From Pseudoneurospora amorphoporcata (Eukaryota > Ascomycota > Sordariomycetes > Sordariales > Sordariaceae), in the NCBI GenBank assembly GCA_033297205.1, contig MU859296.1, positions 1-47,258 on the forward strand: a stretch of 47,258 nucleotides of DNA. The letters are read 5' to 3'. The notes under the pieces were generated by a model. That model was not told where the DNA came from. It made no database searches and was given only the letters and a program-made list of their open reading frames with translations. Position 1 is the first letter of the stretch. Each line of letters opens with the position of its first letter. Shown here piece after piece: positions 10,350 to 22,181 of this stretch. Both the position numbers and the translations under genes were made by a program.

Positions 10350-11900
10350 TGCGGGAGTCGCTGCTGCACGATTTGATGTGCGGTAGTGGAGGGATCTGCT
10401 GCTTGCCCCTGGTGCCGCTGATGCTGCGGCGGCGGTCTAGGTTAGCGAGGTGAACCGTGACCGGGACCGAAAGCGCGAGGGTGTGAAATTGAAGAGTGAA
10501 AAAAGAGTTGCAAGACTGCTGCAACAGAAACCGAGTCAAAGCATTGGGAAAGGGAAAAGAGAAGACAAGAAATAACGAAGAGGACGGAAGAAGCAGGCGG
10601 GATGGGATACAAAAGGGCAAAAAAGGCAAGTGCAATAAATGCTAGTCCTTGGAGCTGGGAAGGAAAAGACTGGCGAGCACACAAAGTGGACGATGTCGGG
10701 TTCAAACTTGGCGCTCCCACGTTGCATGCGCGCTGGCCCTTGTTCGATGATGCTATGTCTGTGGCGCCCGGTGGGCTTGGTGGGCTTTGGTGGGTTTTGA
10801 TCTGTCTGGCCCCGGGCGGCCTAAACATCGGGCGGCCCCCCATCCCAGCTACCGGTCCACCAACGAGCGCCAACAAGCACGGGCATCCACCAAGACGGCC
10901 TGTTGTTGAATCTTTTTGGGCCAGAGATGCACTCCGTGATGCTGACCAGATGTGGCTCGCACATGCCTCTAACGCCGTCTTGGGCCTCGCTCGATTCGCT
11001 GCCGTGGCCGTTGGTCTTTGCTGGGTCATGACAGGTCCACTCGCGTAGGGCTCTCCGAAGGGGTACTTTAGTTTAGATCCCCTCTTTTTCATTCTAGTGT
11101 ACATGCCATTGGATTTGTTTCTTGATACTATCTCAGTGATGTTGTACCATTCTTTGTCAGACTGGGCAGTCCGTGCGTGACTGAGGTTGTAAGGTACCCT
11201 ACCTCTATGTAATGTGTTTTCGAGATGCGTATGTGCTGTTGGTGTAAGATCTCCCCATCCCGCAAAGATACGTTACACAGAGGTCCTGCACGTAAAAGAT
11301 GCCTTTTATCGATGGGCAGCCTTGAGAGCTTCAAAGGCTATGGAACTATTGTACGAAAGGCTGGCTGAGTGAGATCGTGAACATCGGAGCTACAAGTCGT
11401 GCTCCCGTCTCCTTGCCTGGACTGCCGTGTCCCGGTGACACTGGTGTTCTTTGTTAGCGGATTCGCTAGCGGCACCATTCAGATCGCGGGAATCCTTTCA
11501 CTGGAAGAAAAGAGACCAAAACTCGACCGCCATGCCGTCCATAGGTAACTTTTGCGCAAAAAAGACAGGATACAATACGGAATGGCCATCAGACGCCGGC
11601 GTGGTCCTCCATGCCAAAGACCCCCATCCCACTGGCCATCTCAGCTGAATCAGAGCGCTGGCCAAGACGCCAATAGTGGAGGACAAATTGGGGGCGGATG
11701 GGTTATCGAGGGCCTTGATGGCAGCCTCCTGGCCCAATCACACTTCCACGAGGGCTGCCCGTCTCCGTGCTGTCGTTCGCTGTGATGGGGAACTTGTGCA
11801 CAGGCCGGCACCTTGTCACTGTTTCCCATGGATGGACAGGCCGGGACTGGGGCAGCACGCAGTGAGATTGCTAGAGCTTTCTCGGCTGCTGAATGCAACC

Positions 11901-11916
11901 TTTTTTTTTTTTTTTT
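11901..11916. repeat. Poly-T homopolymer (T16)
   Basis: An uninterrupted T16 run in intergenic DNA. Confidence 0.95.
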
Positions 11917-14194
11917 CTCCTCCCGGACGGGCTGCCAGGTGGAAGTGGGGTGATGTGATGGGACTGCTTTGTTTTATTCCCTCGGTCGGGTCGTCGTATC
12001 ATGAGGGTAGCTGGGTCGGGCAAGTAATCGGCGGACATCGAGATCTTTTTTCGCATACCTTACAGGTAACAACTGTTATCAAAATGAAAGAAGATGCAGA
12101 TGAGCCGTGATGCCTGACCTTGATTTGCTCCTTCCCCCGTCTTCTGGTTCCAGGATTTTTGGCCGTTCCGGGCCCGTGATTGATAGATTGGCATTGCATA
12201 AAGATACAATTGGAATTGGCATTGTGCACAAGCGGCTCTTGTCAGCCGAGCGCGAGAACCAACAACCCCAAGTCTTTGGGAAAGACCCCAGTTTGCGGCA
12301 CAGATGGCAACTAACGGCTACACTATAAAGTACAACGACGTATGTATCATCAGGATGACGGGACCGTCGACCAAGATCCATGTTGACCACGACCACCGCA
12401 AACCCAGGGAATAACAATCCCTATATGAAAAACCCCGCCTTCCGAAACAAAAACAAACTGACGAGGGGCCGGTACGGTGATGTCAACGGTTGTGGTCAAC
12501 TCACGGCCTTTTGCGAAACTGGCATGGACAAGCCGGGTTGACATTGCCAAACTAGTGGACTTGGTTGACAATCACATCCCCGGTGATCATTCTGACTTCC
12601 GGTTTGGTTTTGCTCTGATTTCCCTGTTTACCACCTCCGAGAGGATGGATAACATCTGCAACAGCTCTGCACAGCGGGCACCGTCTGTAACTGTAAGTGA
12701 CACGCCGTGCATAACTCAATTTGATATCAGTCAGGACACGCTCTAGCGTCGAAGGAATCAATAGTGTCGTTGGGGGTTGCTGGCAGCCTGGCTTCAAGTC
12801 TGGCCCGTCCCGACCCCAGAGTCCCGAAAAACTTGGAATTCTGGTGTTGAATTGTTGGTTGGGCCGAACGGGTACCTGATGCCCAGAGGGTGTGTGCGGG
12901 TGAATGTTGAGTCGAAGCAAACCACTGGTCAGTTCGTCCAGCGCCAACACCGGTACCTGAGCTAACTTTTTCTGCGGGACAAGTGAGTCGAATCGAGTTA
13001 TCCAAGATCATCTATCGCAGTTCATCCCATCTGGCAGGTAGCGCTCACTGAGAAATATCTTGCTGGCGGCTGACCAAGCAGAACATCGGGACGTACGCAA
13101 GGGCATTTTGCAGTGACTAACTGAGCTAGCGAACTAGAGGATGCAATTTTTGACATTCAAGTTTTCGCACGAGGCTGAGTCTCACTCAGATTTGCACGGT
13201 TGAAGCTATCGCGAGGCGACCGTCTGAGGGCTACATGTCTCATGTGAACCGGAAGCTGGCTGCAGCAGTGACCGGGACGTGGATTTTACCATGAGGGGTG
13301 CGGGGGTGATGGGGGTTCTGTTAGCGCGGGGTAAGTCGGGTATCAGTGCGCCCATGTCGACAACGGGAACACCAGCACTCAACACAACACCTCTCAACGC
13401 TTCACTCGAGTCATCAAGAATGCTCCTTGGATTCGGGCCGTGTGTGATGAGGGAGCTCTCGCTGAGTCCGAGCCCTCTGAACGCCTCCATTTTGACGGGA
13501 ATATCGGCAGCTTTTCTGTCTTGGCGATGTGGCTCTTTTCGGCGAAAAATATCGTATCCCTCCCGATCCAGAGTGGAAATTTTCTCTTGTCTTGCCTCGA
13601 AGGAAATCGATCGACCAAGAGTCGGAATGATCTCCGAAGATAATTGATGATAAGAAATGCGCTGATGGAATGGTTTAGGCGATGGCAAGAAGATGTTAGA
13701 ATCATCGACATGATCGCATCCACCAATGAGAAGCCGCTCCGAGGCCGGCCATGAACTCCCGGCATGCAGCCGAACGGAACCGCCACCCCGTCCTTGCCCC
13801 GCTCCGCTCCGGAGATGGAGATGGACCCGCTTCATGTCTTTATCGCGATATCGCACCATGTCGTCTCCACACTATCGGACCAGCTGCCTGCTGCCTCTCG
13901 AGACGACAACATACGATATGAAGCTCGATATCGTTCTTGTGAATTCTCTCACTCGAAATCCTAGACCGGAAACCCCATGATAAGTTGTCCTACTAACCTG
14001 CAAGCGACCCGTTTGACGAGTTTGGCAAGGTCTCAGTCACAAAGTTTAGGTGCAGGGCAAGGTGTCTTGCGCGCAGAAGGTTTAGGAAACCACTGGCACA
14101 TTATCGAGATTACCCTATCGAGATTGCCGGCGTCGTACGGTACAGCTCCCACCTACATCTGCCCACGAAGTCCACGACATAGCAATGGTCATGT

Positions 14195-14400
14195 CTTTAG
14201 CGGTGAAAATGTATCCTTTTTGCCAAGAACACCCCTCTACTTCCAGTACTTGGTGGCCTGCAAAAATTTCGCCAAGCGCGCGCAAAAACTAGCCAAACCC
14301 AGGTATATGTGTGGCCAAGAAGTATCTGTGGAGAAAAATAACGCCAACCGATTGGGCAAAATACGATGTTGGCAAAAAGGATACATTTTCACCGCTAAAG
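14195..14400. mobile_element. MITE, 206 bp, 32-bp perfect inverted termini
   Basis: The segment at 14195-14226 (CTTTAGCGGTGAAAATGTAT and 12 more bases) is repeated exactly in reverse complement at 14369-14400. The interior of about 142 bp has no coding capacity but repeats GCCAA-type motifs. Both ends can be read as TA followed by GCGGTGAAAATG, leaving outer CTT and AAG. This fits a TA target duplication made on insertion into the palindrome CTTTAAAG, the pattern of Tc1/mariner-type MITEs. No transposase is present, so the element would be non-autonomous. The perfect arms suggest it is recent. Confidence 0.82.
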
Positions 14401-16040
14401 GGATGGTACGATGGACCTGTTACTCCTCCGTACCACCTTGCCCTCATGTCACGTCTTTTGCGGCACTGAACACCACATTGTCGGACCTCAGACCGCTCAT
14501 TCAACCCCTACCGGAAACAGGTGTTAGTGCTTTCAAAAGCTGAGCCATCCGTCCCGCAGACATGCATGCTAAGCGAACGTGCGACGGTGGAAGTTACCGG
14601 CCTCACGGGTGGCTTGCTCAGACCGGATCTCAGTCCGTTGGTCCGGCCGGATTAAGACAATGGACTCAGTCGTTGTCGTCGGGCGGGACGAGGTCCGGGG
14701 CCGTGACCGTCGTGTCGTGGAGTGAGTGGTTTACGACTTCGGGTCCGAACAAGAGAGCTGAGCTGGTTGATGAGCATGTTATTTCTCGACGCTAACAAAG
14801 GTGAAAGAAACAGCCATGCGACGGTCGGCTATAAACATGAGATACACCGCACATCACCGTCGGCCACGGCCAACCACATGCTTGTGTTCCCGTCATTCTA
14901 GAAGCCATGGTATTTCCGTTTTTAGCGAGTCGGAAATTGCACTCCGTCATGCAACAGCATCAAAGTCAGCGATGGTCAGCGAACAGTGGAACGTCCACAT
15001 ACTCATGAGTGACTGGAACACGACCTTTTGATAAGAATTCCACCGATGATCTCGGGACCAAAAGTGAAGGGACTGGGACGGAGTAATACAAAGGTCCAAA
15101 AGGGTATTCGAGACAATCAAGGGATGAACACTGAAGATGTTTGCCCTAAAGCCAAGGCTGAAAATAGGGACTCCATAAAACATAGTTTGGATCTGCGCTG
15201 ATCCCGTCATTCTAATCGTCCTTTTTGGACACTCGATCTGCCTGCCATGTGAATCCTCCGCACAGCCAAGGCCTCTGTTCTCCAGAGACATGTCTTGGCC
15301 GTCCAGTCTGATGGACGCAAAGGTCCCATGATGCGCATAAGAGGAATGGGGTTCCCGATTGTGCAACCATAGTCACCAAGTGCATCTGGACAGTTGTTTT
15401 GGCGTCGACGTTTGTGTAGGCCGGTAACATACAGTGTCAGAAATTGAAGCCGCTGAAATAATCGAACGCCCTCAAAGTCCATTACTTCAATATCGCTATT
15501 ATTCAAGGTAGTTATAGAGGTTGTTGTTGTGTGCATACAGCTCCTTTCGGTTAGATACCGTTACTTTATCGGATCATACAGTTACTTTATCCGCCCCGGT
15601 ACCCATTTACCGTTTTGGCGAGCAGGTCCACAAATTCAGGGCTACCTGACCCAAGGTGCAGGTGAGGCGACTGCCGTGGTGAAAAACTTGAAAGGTTCGC
15701 TACCGGAGAACCTCGACGGCGCTGTTAATGGTCTACACTAGCCGGTCTCGCTGCGTGGGCACATTGTTTTACCCCCTTTGTCACTTTAGGTTTTTATTCA
15801 CTCGGTATCTCCAGGGCATCCGTCTGATCTCTTCCCGGGATCTTTTTTCGTGCTTGCCCCCTTTCAACTTTGCAAAAAAGAGCTCTCCCGTCTCTATCCA
15901 AACAACCCAATTCCTAGACCGCGCTGCCCGAGATGCGACGGATCTCCTCGTCGACACCGTCCTCATCTCCCTCCTATTTGTGTTGAGTGAGAGCTTCTTT
16001 CTCTTTGCCGGGGGAATGCTGCCACTGAGGGCTTGACGTC
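14401..16040. other. Divergent intergenic region, right part (SPX-EXS promoter side)
   Basis: 1.6 kb upstream of the SPX-EXS start codon. It contains a short direct repeat, GTTACTTTATC, twice around 15558-15592. No gene, RNA or clear promoter element was recognised. Confidence 0.5.
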
Positions 16041-19000
16041 ATGAAGTAAGGATCTCTCCCCCTCAGTCCACATCTTCCCCACGTGATCCCCTCCTTCCCG
16101 CCGCAGAGGTTCGAGGGCCGCGTGCTCAACTTCCGTTTCGAAAACGCTAACACCTCATGTGCGCACGTCCAGGTTTGCCAAGGAACTTGAGCAGGAGGCT
16201 GTGCCAGGTAAGCAGATCAGAAAATACCTTGCTGGATCACCTTGAAGAGAGTCGCACCGACTTTGATGCCAAGCATGAAGCATGCTCGAAAGTCTCAGAC
16301 AGCAATCAATGAAACAATTTGTCCAAAATTCTAACCATGCTTCCAAATTCTAGAATGGCGTGTCAAGTACCTGAACTACAAGCTTGGGAAGAAGCTCATC
16401 AAGTCGGTTACGAGGGCCATCCAGCGCGCAAGCACCACACCGACTCTTGCCAGGCGACCCGATTCACAGCATCCATTGCATGCGACACCTGCCGCTCTCT
16501 TCCACCAGCGGCACCATAAACGAACACCAACCCAAACCCACCATCAATGGTCTGCTGCCACGCCAGGTCCTCATGAAGATTCGCCTGGTACCGATTACTT
16601 CTGCGCGCCGGCCAAGATCAGAAAACACAGCAAAACCAGCATCGAATCAAGAGGGCCAGGGGAACGCTCTAGTTTGACAGGGTCGCCTGACAGCGGAATT
16701 CGATATGGAAGCATTGTTCCCCCTTCGCGTTCGAGCGATCGAACCGAATTCGAACTCCCCGCTCCGGCTATGAAGACTGCCTCGAGGACAGGCGGTCGCT
16801 GTGACTCGATCCCGACTTCCCCGGTCTCCAACCGTTTCGAACCACGACGCAGCAAGTCCATGATGATAGGTGCCGCTCAGGCTGGTCAGTCTAGTGCAAC
16901 AGAGTCCTCCGTCGACGTGCCACCAAGCGCAACCATTGCTCAACGTCCTGCCCATCTTCTTACCCGACTCCTCTCCACTAGCTCTCATCTTCCTCGCACA
17001 ATGTCAAACAAGGACGACATAGGACTGCAGAATCTGGATACCGTCCGTACTGCCGAGGTGGAGTTCTTTTCTTTCCTCGACAATGAACTAGACAAGATCG
17101 AGACCTTCTACAAGCAAAAGGAAGATCAGGCTACAAAGCGCCTGACTGCTTTGCGCGAGCAACTCCACGAAATGCGCAACAGACGAACGACCGAGATTTC
17201 AGACGCCAAGCAGAGGAAAGAGATGGAAGGTAGTGGTGGCAGTAGAAGCCACTCGGACGAGGAGGGAGCAGGCAATGGCGAAGACAATGGTGTGGATTGG
17301 ATAGGGCCCATCCGAACCAAGTTCATGAAGCCTGGTCCAAACTCGAAAGCGCTGCAAAAGATGACGAGGACGCCAGTTATGGCCCCGAAAAACCCGGAAG
17401 AAGGCCGCGACTATGTCAGGAGGCCGCCAAACAAAGACGATGTGCCATATCGTGTAGCGAAGCGAAAGCTCAAGCTCGCCCTGCAGGAGTTCTACCGCGG
17501 TCTCGAACTTCTCAAGTCATATGCCCTTCTGAACAGAACTGCGTTTCGGAAGCTCAACAAGAAGTACGACAAGGCGGTTAACGCCCGCCCGACTTACCGG
17601 TATATGAACGAGAAGGTCAACAAGACTTGGTTCGTCAACAGCGACATTCTCGACGGCCATATCCACACCGTTGAAGACTTATACGCCAGATATTTCGAGA
17701 AAGGCAATCACAAGCTGGCTGCAGGAAAACTTCGGAATATTCTCAGACGCCCCGGAGATGCTTCGGACAGTGCTTTCCGCAGCGGACTGCTTGTTGGCTT
17801 TGGTGCCGTGTTTGCCGTTCAAGGTCTGATATATGGCGCGGAGCTACTGTTCCAGGACGACCGCGTCCTCAAGGAAAACACAAGCTACCTGCTGCAGCTG
17901 TACGGAGGCTACTTCTTGATGATCATGCTCTTCACGCTGTTCACATTGGCTTGTCGAATATGGACTAAGAACAAGGTTAACTACCCGTTTATCTTCGAGT
18001 TTGACACAAGGCACAGCCTGGAGTGGAAGCAGCTGGCCGAGTTCCCGGCCTTCTTCTTTGCGCTTCTTGGCGTGTTCATATGGATCAACTTTTCGAGGTT
18101 TGGCGACTGGGAGGAGATATATCTGTACTATCCTGTCATCTTGACAGGCGTGTCGCTGCTGATATTGTTCTTCCCGGCGCCGATATTTTACCACAGAGCT
18201 AGAAGATGGTTCTTGTATTCACACGTAAGTTGCCGTCTCGTCACGTTCGAAATATTTCATCATACTGACACTTTGATAGTATCGCTTGCTGTTGGCAGGT
18301 TTGTATCCTGTCGAATTCCGAGATTTTTTCCTCGGCGATATCTGGTGCTCTTTGACCTATGCATCTAGTGTAAGTGATTACTTCTAGTGATCTTGGTGAA
18401 TAACTCAGTGTGCTAATTCTCCGAAGAACATTGCTCTGTTCTTCTGCCTGTACGCCAACGAGTGGGATCAACCAAGTATGTGTAACTCTAGTCACTCCCG
18501 GCTTCTCGGCTTCTTCAACGCCTTGCCTCCGATCTGGCGTGCTCTGCAGTGTATCAGGCGTTACTACGACACGAAGAACGTGTTTCCGCATCTTGTCAAC
18601 TGCGGAAAGTACATGTGTACCATCATTACCGCTATCTTGCTCAGCTTGTATCGCTTCAACGGATCGAAACCGAACCTGGCTGTCTACATTACATTTGCGT
18701 GCATCAACGCCTGTTATACTTGTGAGCATCTTGCTTCTTCGTCTCTGCGATATCAGACTAACATTCATTAAACAGCAATCTGGGATTTGTTCATGGATTT
18801 CTCACTACTCCAGAAACACGTCCGCCACCCCTTCCTCCGAGACATCACCGCGCTCAAGTCCAAATGGATCTACTACGCCATCATGATTGTCGACCCGATT
18901 CTCCGCTTCAACTGGATCTTCTACGCCATCTTCACCCACGACACTCAGCACAGCACGATCGTCTCCTTCTTCGTTGCCTTCGCTGAAGTCATCCGGCGTG

Positions 19001-19743
19001 GCCTTTGGCTCATCCTCCGTGTTGAGAACGAGCACTGCGCCAACGTGTCTCAGTACAAGGCCTCGCGCGATACTCCCCTTCCCTATCAGCTCGACCAGTT
19101 CATCGAGCGTCCTAGTCAGGAGACGCCCGCCGAAGACTTGGAGGTCGAAACCGGCACCACCACCGGTGCTGCTGCCCAACGGGACCGCAGAGGCACCATC
19201 TCCTCCATGGCCGCCAGCATCCGCGAGCGCATTCGCGGCTCCGTCGTCGCTGGAGCCACCGCTCCTTGGACAGCTTCCACGCCCACCGGCGACGGCCACC
19301 AAGAGGAAGGGGCTGCCAGCCCTCGCCAAGGCTCAGTCACCTCTCCCGGCGGCGCTACCAACGCGACGCCCGGGGTGACGGGCACCGGAACCGGTTTCAA
19401 CCTTAATGGCGGAGGCACCTTCCGCCGCCGTCACAACGAGTCGATGGGCAAGAAGTCTATTCTCAAGGTCATGGCCGAAGCGCACAAGCAAGATTTCGAA
19501 AAGCGACGGCCGCCCGAGGCAATCAGGGAACAAGGATTGGGACGCCGTGGAAGCAGTAGTCTTCGCGATGAAGACGATGAGGAGGAAGATGATGACGACC
19601 CGGATCTGCGGAGTGAGGTGGAGGATGAGGACGACGATGATTCAGATCGGAGAAGCGTGCAGGAGGATCGGATGGAGGCTAGGGAGGCGGAGACGTTGGT
19701 GAGGAGGGGGATGGGGGAGCCGGATGATTCTGTTAGCGAGTAG
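16041..19743 (+). CDS. SPX-EXS membrane protein (Syg1/XPR1 type)
   Basis: Six exons: 16041-16045, 16173-16207, 16354-18224, 18280-18369, 18427-18721 and 18776-19743; 1087 aa. The first coding exon is only ATGAA. Splicing gives MKFAKELEQEAVPEWRVKYL then NYKLGKKLIKSV, the start of an SPX domain, which binds inositol pyrophosphates through its Lys cluster. Long polar insertions split the SPX domain (about residues 50-230 and 260-320). Its last helices (FYRGLELLKSYALLNRTAFR, KLNKKYDKAV) end near 425. Membrane helices begin near 490, and an EXS domain covers about 560-900 (FLYSHYRLLLAG, PPIWRALQCIRRYYDT, IFYAIFTHDTQHS, LRVENEHCANVSQYK). The cytosolic tail is Gly/Thr-rich then acidic. XPR1-type proteins export phosphate; Syg1 is linked to G-protein signalling. 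I infer a phosphate-related transport or sensing role. The five introns are 54-146 nt with GTAAGN or GTGAGC donors. Confidence 0.92.
16079..16086 (+). promoter_or_regulatory. CACGTG E-box-like site in intron 1
   Basis: CCACGTGA lies inside the first intron of the SPX-EXS gene, about 40 nt after its start codon. CACGTG is the core bound by the Neurospora phosphate regulator NUC-1 and by other bHLH factors. A single hexamer is weak evidence and could be chance. Confidence 0.25.
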
Positions 19744-20362
19744 TGTTTGGTTGGAGAGCAGAAGGGAGGGGAAAGAGGGTAGAAAGGAGAGTGGAAGGAG
19801 AGGGGAAGAGAGTCATTTGATACCCAACTTTGTCGGAGTGAAGCAACAAACAACAGAACAAACTGTATGGGAGCATATAGACACATTAAACGGGGGATAC
19901 AACATCATCTTGTAGCTTTTTTTGTATCTTTTGGGAACTTTAGCGCATGGCTGTCATTTCTTTGAATGGCTGACTGAAAGTACACGCATCCGGTACATAG
20001 ATGCCTGGACCGGTCAACATGGCTTACTTGCTTATTTGCTGGCTGTTATGGGGATTCGGTTGTTCTTTTGGTCCTCAATGGGAGATTATTTTGCTCAAGT
20101 CAACATTACATTGCCTCTTCATCGTCTTTGATTCTGGCGCGGAGAGGGCATGATCAGCTTAACTTTCTTGTAATTACTAGTTCTTCAGTACAATTCTTGA
20201 CAACTCATATTACTACGTGGTTGAGTACCAAATTCTGAGAGAAAAACATGCAAGAAAACGGGGACAAAGGAATATAACTGAAAAAAGAAAGGGCAGCGTC
20301 ATTAGTGTAAAATGGGCAACAAAAAAGATAACGGAAAATAAAAGTTGCTATGGTCAATCGTG
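19744..20362. other. 3' region of SPX-EXS gene and spacer before tRNA
   Basis: Purine-rich 3' UTR-like sequence directly after the stop codon, then AT-rich sequence containing the tRNA terminator. No gene seen. Confidence 0.6.
20340..20343 (-). terminator. RNA polymerase III terminator of tRNA-Ser
   Basis: A TTTT run on the minus strand 20 nt beyond the tRNA 3' end, with a second TTTT close behind at 20335-20338. Confidence 0.65.
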
Positions 20363-20444
20363 CGACGTGGGCCTGATTCGAACAGACGCTCCCGAAGGAA
20401 CAAGATTTCTAGTCTTGCGCATTAGACCACTCTGCCACCACGCC
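20363..20444 (-). tRNA. tRNA-Ser(AGA)
   Basis: 82 nt on the minus strand with G73 as discriminator and a long variable arm, as expected for tRNA-Ser. The acceptor stem GGCGTGG pairs with CCACGTC (one G-U). The anticodon stem CAAGA/TCTTG encloses loop CTAGAAA, giving anticodon AGA, read as IGA for UCU/UCC/UCA. The T arm has loop TTCGAAT between GTCTG and CAGGC. The variable arm TTCCTTCGGGAG forms a short hairpin. There is no intron. Box A (TGGCAGAGTGG) and box B (GTTCGAATC) are intact and a pol III terminator follows. Confidence 0.95.
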
Positions 20445-21471
20445 GAATGGTTAATTGTTTGATAAAGAATCTATACGAAGCTAGAGCCTATATGGAGCAC
20501 ACCAAAATAGTGGTAGTGGGGCGAGCTGCCAACACTGCACTCCCTCTCTCTCGTGACTTTGAGCTTGATGTCCTTGACATTTTTTTGGACTTGGGATTTA
20601 CGGAAGCCTAGGTTGAAACCTATTTGAACAAAAACTATCTGTAAGAATACCGCATGGGGTTTTATGATTGCTGCCATGGACGGAGGGAACGGGTTGTTGC
20701 AAACTTGCGGCTCCGGGAACTTTTGAGGAGGACTCGCAGATATCGATGGTACTTCTAAGGGCCAGAGGGGGAGCAAGGGAACCGGTAAATGTCGAATAAG
20801 CTCAATATCGGATATTTCCAAGATTGAGCGCAAAGAGTGCAAATCTAGAGCGTGAAACCTCGATAGGCTTACCTATATCAACTGACCGTCATTGTCAAAC
20901 TGACCAGTATCTAGAGAATTCCATTGTCACCAACCATGAGGTTCCAGACTCATTGATAGACGTTAGTCTTAACTCTGTGATCCAACCGCAGATCTTTGTA
21001 TGGAGACCGTGACAGGTTGACAGGCCGAGAGGCTCTCGACTTGCCAAACTCGCCACTTGCAAACGTCAAGAAGAATTTAAGTTGCGATGAACAGCTCTCG
21101 CCGCCCTACCCGCATGTTCTCGGGGTCCGTCCGTCGGTTGTCATTGCTGCTCGACAGCTCGGACAGACAACAATAATACGAGATGATTGCTGCTCTGCGG
21201 CTGGTGCAGATGCGCGTGATGTTAAGCACATCCCACCCGCAGATGCAGACCGTTGCATACATAGCAGTGCCACGGCAACCGAACTTCACGATTACAAAAG
21301 GGGCAGGCAGTGTTTTTGGAATTATTTATTATTTTCATCATCCAGGTTCTCTATATCCCCTCCTTGATGCACCGGAAGAAGACATGATACCCTTAGATAT
21401 ACCACCCTTTGCTCGAGGTTAAGCAAGCAAACGGGAGGAGGCTGCTGTTAGGCATTCTTGTAAGCAAACGC
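20445..21471. other. Intergenic region, nothing recognised
   Basis: About 1 kb upstream of the tRNA on its strand and downstream of the NDK gene. A 123-codon frame on each strand shows no domain. No repeat seen. Confidence 0.55.
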
Positions 21472-22181
21472 TTACTCGAAAACCCAGGCAGCGGAGTGGT
21501 GGTTCCACTGGTTGAGCTCCTCGGGCTTGAACCAGAGGGCAATCTCCTTCTTGGCGTTCTCGACGGAGTCGGAGCCATGGCAGACGTTGCGGCCCATGTC
21601 CTGTTCATTAACTGTCAGCAATTGCTCGTATTCAAAAGCGTAGAGTACGTGAGCGAACGTACGAGAGCAAAGTCACCACGGATGGTGCCGGGAGCGGAGG
21701 CGAGGGGGTTGGTGGCACCGAGGATGGTGCGACCGGTCTTGACGGCGTCCTTGCCCTCCCAAACCATGGCGCAGATGGGGCCGGAGTTCATGTACTTGAT
21801 GAGGCCAGCGAAGAAGGGCTTGGTGTTGAGGTCCTCGTAGTGCTTCTCGAGGTGGGCCTGGCCGGGGCTGGTGAGCTTCATGGCGACGAGCTTGAAGCCG
21901 CGGTTCTCGAAGCGAGAGACGATGTTGCCAACGAGGCCACGCTGGACGCCATCGGGCTTGACGGCAATGAAGCTGTTAGAGGCGAAAGTTAGTCAATCGG
22001 GTCCATCGCATTGTGTACAAGGCGGTGTTGCTGCTGATGGGCGCAAGCGCAACAAGCGGTAATGAAGATGATGATGGCGGGGTAGAACCGAGGGGTTTGA
22101 ATCCGCGTGTGTGTGTTTGTGTCGCTGCTGACAGCTTGTGATGGGAGAGTAGGTAACTTACGTCTGCTCCTGGTTGGACAT
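21472..22181 (-). CDS. ndk-1: Nucleoside diphosphate kinase
   Basis: Exons 22181-22162, 21972-21663 and 21600-21472, with introns 21973-22161 (189 nt) and 21601-21662 (62 nt); 152 aa, the normal length. The enzyme moves the gamma phosphate between NTPs and NDPs through a phosphohistidine. The catalytic His is H118 in NVCHGSDS, and the nucleotide-binding VKPDGVQRG is at 11-19. The ending HHSAAWVFE is typical of the family. Pro72, the residue altered in the Neurospora psp light-response mutant, is present. In Neurospora this protein also acts in light signalling, possibly relevant here by homology. The short start (MSNQEQT, A at -3) is the standard one. The same frame stays open upstream to another ATG at 22547, described separately. 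Near-identity to the Neurospora protein supports a closely related host. Confidence 0.97.

Larger units (their letters stand above)
9863..14194. other. Long divergent intergenic region, left part
   Basis: This is the first 4.3 kb of the 6.2 kb between the minus-strand gene starting at 9862 and the plus-strand SPX-EXS gene at 16041. It holds a TGTGC microsatellite and a T16 run. Frames of 148-220 codons exist on both strands (for example 10442-11104 and 13206-13859 minus), but they overlap each other, are rich in Pro/Arg/Ser and match nothing I know. Confidence 0.5.

Noticed and set aside
10442..11104. A 220-codon minus-strand frame
   Set aside because: Low-complexity Pro/Ser/Ala and Leu/Phe stretches, overlapped by a 148-codon frame on the other strand; no family resemblance.
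13206..13859. A 217-codon minus-strand frame in the large intergenic region
   Set aside because: No domain, no splice support, and competing frames of 122-130 codons overlap it on both strands. It could be a lineage-specific gene, but nothing in the sequence supports it.
13977..14543. A 188-codon plus-strand frame
   Set aside because: It runs straight through the MITE and both of its inverted arms, so it is a chance frame.
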